Part shown: positions 7,001 to 10,413 of the stretch, in pieces | Numbering within the stretch: the first letter of the stretch is position 1 | Layout of the letters: each line of letters begins with the position of its first letter | NCBI GenBank assembly: GCA_037074765.1 | Contig: JBAMDO010000504.1 | Coordinates: 1 to 10,413, forward strand | From: Mansonella perstans | Lineage: Eukaryota; Nematoda; Chromadorea; Rhabditida; Onchocercidae | Direction of reading: 5' to 3' | DNA: 10,413 bases | Notes under the pieces: model-generated | Told to the model about the DNA's origin: nothing | Database searches by the model: none | The model's input: the letters and a program-made list of their open reading frames with translations, nothing else | Made by a program: the position numbers and the translations under genes

Positions 7001-8208
7001 GGCGTTGAACAACATAATTCATCAATGCTTGAGAAATCAAGTGGAAGTGATCCTGTAGAAGTAGTGGTATTGCTACCGGAAGTAGTGCTGTTTTTCTGCA
7101 ATTTGCACGATGGTAATTTTTTTGATATCATTTTTTAATATTAATTTTTGGAGAATTGAAATGATCAGTGGTCATAAAGGTAGGATATTCAAAAATATAT
7201 TTCAAAAATTAATTTCTAGAAAGAAATTTCAATCATTAAAAGGATAAAGTGGTTGGACGGAAACATTACACTGCGTTTTGCTCATCATAAATACAATTAA
7301 TTTCAAGCAAACATACAACATAGGAATTTGATATGAAACATACAGATTTTGTTTCTTCTGACACAGAAATTTTTTTCATCGTGTCGAAAACACTTGATGG
7401 AAATTCTTGCAAAGCATTACTATCCGCGATAAGATCAACAACTGTCGATGAAACATTATTGTTATTACCACTGATTTTCTCCGGAGTGGGTTTTCGGCTG
7501 TACGATCTTTTACATGATAATCGCTGTAAATTATGTGCTATTAGATTAGATGGCAGATAAATAAGTTTACTTAATCAAATTATAAGTCAGAGGTAAGCTA
7601 TCAAATAAAAGGTGAAATTAATTTTTTCATCAATGAGCTGGAAATACATGTCTAATTATTCAGCCTTCTAAAGTCGAATTTGCTGCAAAGATATTTGACA
7701 AAAATGTTCGGTAAGGAAGTATGTCTTCGCAAATAGAGGAAAGCAGAAAAATAAATTAAATAAATAAACAGGAAATAATGACGAGAAATGAAAAATACTC
7801 GAAATGGATTTATAGTGATAGAATCAGTTCCTTGAGATTGCCCTTTTTGAGAATCCTTCATCACTGAGAATTCTTCATCCGCCTCATTATCAATGGATAA
7901 TTGTTTTAGTGATGATGAGGAAGATGAAGATGAAGCTGACAACCCGCGTCTGAAATAATCAGAATTTGATTACTTATAATCAAATTTTCAACAAAACAGA
8001 GATGAATAAAAACTGTATTTAAAAAAATGTTTCGTGCAATTAAACTTCAAGCACTCAACAATATAAAAAAAATACTCTACGATCTACATTACGTTTTTCA
8101 CGATTCTCACAAAAACTGTAACCTGTTCTTACGAATTCCTCTTTTAATAACATCGCGAGGATTTTTCCACGCTGGGCTTCTAATTGAACGTTTGCTAGAA
8201 TCATTCAT
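3922..8208 (-). CDS. DONSON (dnsn-1): DONSON / Humpty-dumpty / DNSN-1 family DNA replication factor (13 exons, 658 aa)
   Basis: The coding exons are complement(join(3922-4089, 4199-4288, 4372-4494, 4583-4700, 4881-4976, 5254-5512, 5723-5937, 6102-6307, 6538-6593, 6867-7095, 7344-7523, 7799-7949, 8123-8208)), 1977 nt in total. The frame is unbroken from the ATG, which has an in-frame TGA TAA just upstream, to a TAA. Family motifs appear in order: SPAWKNP near the N-terminus (11-17), NPFRRL (76-81), LPVD (188-191), YWQFPDLAWQPSFPRL (256-271), YFYACCPAYTVLFW (321-334), ITPTSYGFRQQLREDG (360-375), an acidic patch then EWLRG (475-479), TGPQAGFPPTLL (548-559) and GPIMPH (594-599). The family is nuclear; in worms and vertebrates it recruits GINS to loaded MCM during CMG helicase assembly and protects replication forks. 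The protein is longer than human DONSON (about 566 aa), mainly through the Ser/Asn-rich N-terminal third and the exon 8 insert. Weakest points are the GTT donors of exons 1 and 8 and the AAG acceptor of exon 11. Confidence 0.9.
4199..4288 (-). CDS. DONSON (dnsn-1): DONSON exon 12 (residues 574-603), GPIMPH motif
   Basis: Between TTTTTCCAG and GTAAGC. It encodes CQYREFTKNGADFYVCEWE followed by NGPIMPHMLIM; GPIMPH is a conserved C-terminal motif of the family. Confidence 0.92.
4372..4494 (-). CDS. DONSON (dnsn-1): DONSON exon 11 (residues 533-573), GPQAG.PPTLL signature
   Basis: Carries VATGPQAGFPPTLLARQPF, the most distinctive motif of the family. The acceptor is the unusual TTTTTAAG; no CAG or TAG acceptor fits between the preceding intron and the conserved reading frame. 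The open frame continues through the 83-bp intron that follows, but 83 is not a multiple of three, so retention would put exon 12 out of frame. Confidence 0.93.
4583..4700 (-). CDS. DONSON (dnsn-1): DONSON exon 10 (residues 493-532)
   Basis: Between TCTTTCAG and a GTAATT donor. It encodes the lead-in to the C-terminal core, ending KSAIVINDLDSIA, which sits where other family members have S.VLVKG...F before the GPQAG motif. Confidence 0.85.
4881..4976 (-). CDS. DONSON (dnsn-1): DONSON exon 9 (residues 461-492), acidic patch and WL.G motif
   Basis: Between TTATTTCAG and a perfect GTAAGT donor. It encodes SSDDLNSSNDTDNDEWLRG and a basic end (KTLKIKR). This matches the family pattern of an acidic stretch, then a W-L-x-x-[GM] motif, then a basic region. 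Confidence 0.87.
5254..5512 (-). CDS. DONSON (dnsn-1): DONSON exon 8 (residues 375-460), start of linker plus lineage-specific insert
   Basis: Begins after AATTTTAG with (G)IKYSMPF, matching the family's GI.FSLP. It then runs into about 75 polar residues (HSRHLSRHS..., a Gln/Pro-rich part, and a highly charged KKKEKIEIKSE end) that I cannot align to the family. The frame to exon 9 requires the weak donor AG|GTTATT at 5253. Confidence 0.78.
5723..5937 (-). CDS. DONSON (dnsn-1): DONSON exon 7 (residues 303-374), core with FY.C...TVLF and PT..G.R..LR
   Basis: Starts after TTTCCACAG, completing Trp303. It encodes the family's FYVC..QFTVLF-like segment (YFYACCPAYTVLFW) and its SPTT.GLRE.M..EG-like segment (ITPTSYGFRQQLREDG). 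The donor is GTAATC. Confidence 0.93.
5947..6017. repeat. Duplicated intronic segment, copy 1 (DONSON intron 6)
   Basis: The unit begins TCTTGAAAAGTAAA and ends ATTATACCACTAA on the + strand. It matches 6431-6502 with eight substitutions and one single-base gap, about 87% identity. It abuts the 3' splice site of intron 6, with only nine bases between it and exon 7, so it supplies the presumed polypyrimidine/branch region. Confidence 0.85.
6102..6307 (-). CDS. DONSON (dnsn-1): DONSON exon 6 (residues 235-302), YW...W.P.FPR motif
   Basis: Bounded by ATTTTAG and a GTGAGG donor. It carries TLYWQFPDLAWQPSFPRL, which aligns with the family's L.YW..P.LSW.PLFPR signature, and ends inside the Trp codon completed by exon 7. 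Confidence 0.92.
6431..6502. repeat. Duplicated intronic segment, copy 2 (DONSON intron 5)
   Basis: This is the partner of 5947-6017, in the same orientation in the preceding intron, with exon 6 between them. A shorter related word, AAGATTCTTGAAAA, is also present in intron 12 (about 4101-4114). Confidence 0.85.
6538..6593 (-). CDS. DONSON (dnsn-1): DONSON exon 5 (residues 216-234)
   Basis: A short 56-nt exon between TTTCAG and GTAAGA encodes AAYDDAVKLFCSLQAEINE. The family has a helical stretch at this place. Confidence 0.85.
6867..7095 (-). CDS. DONSON (dnsn-1): DONSON exon 4 (residues 140-215), start of the conserved core
   Basis: Starts after AAATTGCAG with a Ser/Thr-rich linker. It then enters the conserved core with LPVDLRLGLKLRL (188-200) and KRFFWLEK, which corresponds to the family's LPVDWS.KTRLLF...PF.W segment. 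The donor is GTAAAG and the exon ends one base into a codon. Confidence 0.88.
7344..7523 (-). CDS. DONSON (dnsn-1): DONSON exon 3 (residues 80-139)
   Basis: Bounded by TTTACAG and a GTATGT donor, phase 0 at both ends. It encodes a basic start (RLSCKRSYSRKP) and then a polar, probably disordered linker with an Asn run. This part is poorly conserved in the family and is supported mainly by the clean splice sites and frame. Confidence 0.8.
7799..7949 (-). CDS. DONSON (dnsn-1): DONSON exon 2 (residues 29-79), poly-serine and acidic region
   Basis: After a TTATTTCAG acceptor the exon encodes a run of eight serines (35-42, mixed TCA/TCT/TCC codons), then an acidic stretch (DNEADEE). It ends in NPFR before a GTATTT donor. 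NPFR together with the next exon's RL matches the family's short N-terminal NPF.RL motif. Confidence 0.82.
8123..8208 (-). CDS. DONSON (dnsn-1): DONSON exon 1 (residues 1-28 plus part of 29)
   Basis: The exon encodes MNDSSKRSIRSPAWKNP followed by a basic stretch (VIKRGIRKNR), like the basic N-terminus of the family. The frame to exon 2 requires the weak donor AG|GTTACA at 8122. A better-looking donor, GTAAGA, lies 10 bases earlier (GT at 8132-8131) but would shift the frame. Confidence 0.75.
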
Positions 8209-8210
8209 TG

Positions 8211-8250
8211 TTAAGTTGTATTATCAGAAATTTCCATAAGCCATTTCTGG
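8211..8250 (-). promoter_or_regulatory. Putative DONSON leader: acceptor-like CCAG and two small uORFs
   Basis: On the - strand ATTCCAG ends at 8247 and could be a trans-splice acceptor. Right after it come ATG GCT TAT GGA AAT TTC TGA (8244-8224, good AAATGG context) and, in another frame, an 8-codon ORF (8237-8211). Both stop before the main ATG at 8208. The true 5' end of the mRNA is unknown, so it is not certain these are transcribed. Confidence 0.3.
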
Positions 8251-10413
8251 AATGATCACTCATGAAATTTACCACTTTTTTTTTTCAACTCTTTTAAATG
8301 TGCAAAAAATAATATACTATATTTTAGAATATTTTCAGATTGAATTCAGATTAATCATAATAATCTTGGATTATGCAAAGATAAATGAACAATGAACCAC
8401 AATTTCAATGTCAAATAAGACAAATGTAAAAGAATAAATGGATTCAAAATAGAACATTTTTCAAGACACAAAAAAAAAAAAAAAAACATTTAATGGATTG
8501 CAAAAGGAAAAAAAAATTTATGATTAAGAGTTGAACAAACAAAAATATTCTTACAGTTGTTGAAATCAAAAAGTTTAACTACAAATGACAATAGAAGATT
8601 TTAGAAAAAATGTTATGAGACATTATAATCCACTATTTATAGCAATAAAACAATGCAAGAGAAAATAACAAACATATTCAATTTGATATATTAGAAAAAA
8701 TCAAAAGTACTAACAAAAAGTTTTGGTCTATTGGATGGATGAAAAAATGTTAACAAAGTTATAACAAATAAGGGCATGTGAAATGAAGAAACTTTGAAAT
8801 GGTAATGGTTAGAGCCATGCCAAAACAACGATTTTTGGATTACTTTTTACAAATTATTGCCATTCATTTAAGCTACTACATTAATCTAGTGACATAGAAT
8901 TGAACAAAAAAAAAAAAATCACACAATTTCGATTTTTTTTAAAAATCGGAAAAAAACAGAAACGAATTCCGAAAAAAAAACGAACTAACTTAATGTTGGG
9001 AATCAAAGAAAATAACGCAAGACTAAATTCATGTATGCATGCATATAAGCAATATATCACTATTTCGAAAATTTGAAAATGTTTTACAACCAGAAATCTT
9101 ACAACAATTTGAAGCTTTTCAGTTACGCGGTGGCAAGTAACAATCTACCCATTCTGCATTTTCACTGGATCTGATGCTAATAAAATTCTGCAAATTAGAA
9201 TGTGAAATGAAATGCTGAAAAGAAAATGATTTAAGGATGAAAAATTAATCCTAAAATATTCTCTGCCCTTGATAAAACAGGTCGTTAGCTTTTTTTTTTT
9301 GCAAAATTCCGTTAAAGCAATAATTAATTCATTGAAACAATGACCTTGATTGAAAAAAATTAAGGACAACGAATTTTTTATTTGTGAAATAATACAGAAA
9401 TTAATCAGCACTGAATGAAATGTTGAAAGTGAAAAAAAAACAACGAAAATAATAAAAAAATGGAAGTAAAATAAAAAGTTCAATGATAACATTGCATTTT
9501 TTTTTTTTGTTGGAAAAGAAATTGCAAAAAATAAAATTCCAATTTGTTTTTTTGTTTTCCGCTGAACTTTTTTACTTTACTTTCTTCTGCTCTTTTTTGA
9601 AATTTTGTCTTTTATTTGTTTAAAAGTTCAACGCATTTTAAAGCATGAAAATTTTCCGGTCTGAAAAAAAGTATTCGATCCTAATTTAATTAAATTAGAT
9701 ATCATTCTAATTAAATTAACCATCATTATGAATTGTTCAAGCGACAATGAAGTTTGAATTTTGCATTGGAATTAAAAAAAAAAAGTACAAAATAAAGTTA
9801 AATTAGCATATAAGATGAAAAATTATTATATGTGTTAATACAACAGCTGAAAATTTTGCGTTTGAAAAAAAGAAAAAAAATTAGTAAATCATCCAAAGTT
9901 TTGCCAATTTCAATGTTACATCCATTTCACACTTTTTTATGCTATCGTGAATGAATTAGGATGACGACAATAAAGGTAATTTTTAATTTAATTAGATCTA
10001 TCTAAATTTATTTGCATTTAATAAAGGAAAATATGAAACACTGATTTTTAAATATTTCAATTCAAATAATTTTTTTTTATAATTATGCGAAATTATTACC
10101 AATTAAATATCATATGTGAAAAGAACAAAATTAAAAAATATCTTCCATCACAAAATTAAATTTACAATAAAATTTAATAAATACTAATTTGAAAACATTC
10201 TCATTTTTTATTCCACGTTATTACACACATACACCCTTATTACAACTTTTTTCTTTTTGCTATAAAAATTTTTGTTACAAACAAAATCGTCTGAAATGTA
10301 CAGTTATATTTCAAGCTTTTTGTTGTTGTTGAAGAACCAGTTATTCTCCTTCTGTCTTTTTTTTGCAAAAAATTTAAAATAAATATAAAAGTTTTGTAGC
10401 GAGCAAATCAGAC
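8251..10413. other. AT-rich region upstream of DONSON with no supported gene
   Basis: Open frames are short, low in complexity and rich in Phe/Lys/Asn from A/T runs. The region should contain the DONSON promoter in its left part and possibly the 3' end of another - strand gene. Noted elements are an A run near 8469-8486, a small hairpin (8930-8937 with 8941-8948, CGATTTTT/AAAAATCG), an 18-bp perfect palindrome at 9681-9698, and a TTG run near 10321-10330. One candidate terminal exon (9119-9187, - strand) is discussed under findings. Confidence 0.5.
9681..9698. repeat. Perfect 18-bp AT palindrome
   Basis: CTAATTTAATTAAATTAG equals its own reverse complement and is followed after eight bases by a partial copy (CTAATTAAATTA). 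It contains TAATTA homeodomain-type cores, but such words are frequent in AT-rich DNA. Confidence 0.6.

Noticed and set aside
7333..7560. 75-aa + strand open frame
   Set aside because: This is the antisense shadow of DONSON exon 3, whose splice sites and phase fit the - strand gene.
8027..8239. 70-aa + strand open frame
   Set aside because: This is antisense to DONSON exon 1 and intron 1, with no splice or promoter evidence of its own.
9119..9140. + strand reading TTTTCAG followed by LRGGK and a stop, resembling a ubiquitin-like C-terminus
   Set aside because: Only five codons are present, there is no upstream ubiquitin-like exon, and the same bases are better explained, if at all, by the - strand candidate exon.
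9145..9492. 115-aa - strand open frame rich in Phe/Ile/Ser
   Set aside because: It reads through A/T homopolymers with no domain. It resembles a membrane protein only because TTT-rich sequence encodes Phe.
9612..9660. Possible - strand terminal exon reading PENFHALKCVELLNK before TAA, with AATAAA over the stop
   Set aside because: It is only 15 codons long with no partner exon and no family match. Acceptor-plus-short-frame combinations like this arise often by chance in AT-rich DNA.
9892..9977. Possible + strand exon between TTAG and GTAATT
   Set aside because: All three frames contain stops before the donor, so it cannot be an internal coding exon.

Overview
The window is AT-rich eukaryotic DNA (long A/T homopolymers, phase-consistent introns with GT..AG ends, TTTCAG-type 3' splice sites). 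Compact introns of about 80-350 bp, the nematode-like (T)nTTTCAG acceptors and about 70% or more A+T suggest a nematode, and the base composition and intron sizes would suit a filarial/spirurid worm. This placement is an inference; no rRNA or spliced-leader gene is present to prove it.

Two genes can be reconstructed exon by exon, and they converge tail to tail. (1) On the + strand, positions 1774-2625 hold a three-exon gene for a 110-residue protein with three predicted membrane segments. I do not recognise its family. (2) On the - strand, positions 8208-3922 hold a 13-exon gene for a 658-residue protein. I identify it as the DONSON / Humpty-dumpty / DNSN-1 replication factor, because family motifs appear in the right order across exons 4-12: LPVD, YWQFPDLAWQPSFPRL, YFYACCPAYTVLFW, ITPTSYGFRQQLREDG, TGPQAGFPPTLL and GPIMPH. 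All twelve splice junctions keep one reading frame, from an ATG preceded by an in-frame stop to a TAA. In animals this protein helps bring GINS to the MCM double hexamer when the CMG helicase is assembled at replication origins. I see no functional link between the two genes.

Region by region: 1-1730 is non-coding and holds simple repeats, a degenerate pyrimidine-rich repeat and one GC-rich perfect hairpin made of two head-to-head E2F-like sites. 1774-2821 is the small membrane-protein gene and its poly(A) signals. 2822-3921 is the space between the convergent 3' ends, with two pairs of short direct repeats. 3922-8208 is the DONSON gene, with a diverged segment of about 71 bp duplicated between introns 5 and 6. 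8209-8250 is its putative leader with two tiny uORFs. 8251-10413 has no gene I can support, only a weak candidate terminal exon on the - strand near 9119-9187.

I found no mobile element with coding capacity, CRISPR array, rRNA or tRNA, and nothing that amounts to a new multi-gene system. The most useful results are the complete DONSON gene model, the intronic duplication, the paired E2F-like hairpin, and the unusual splice sites with a possible frame-breaking alternative donor at exon 1.
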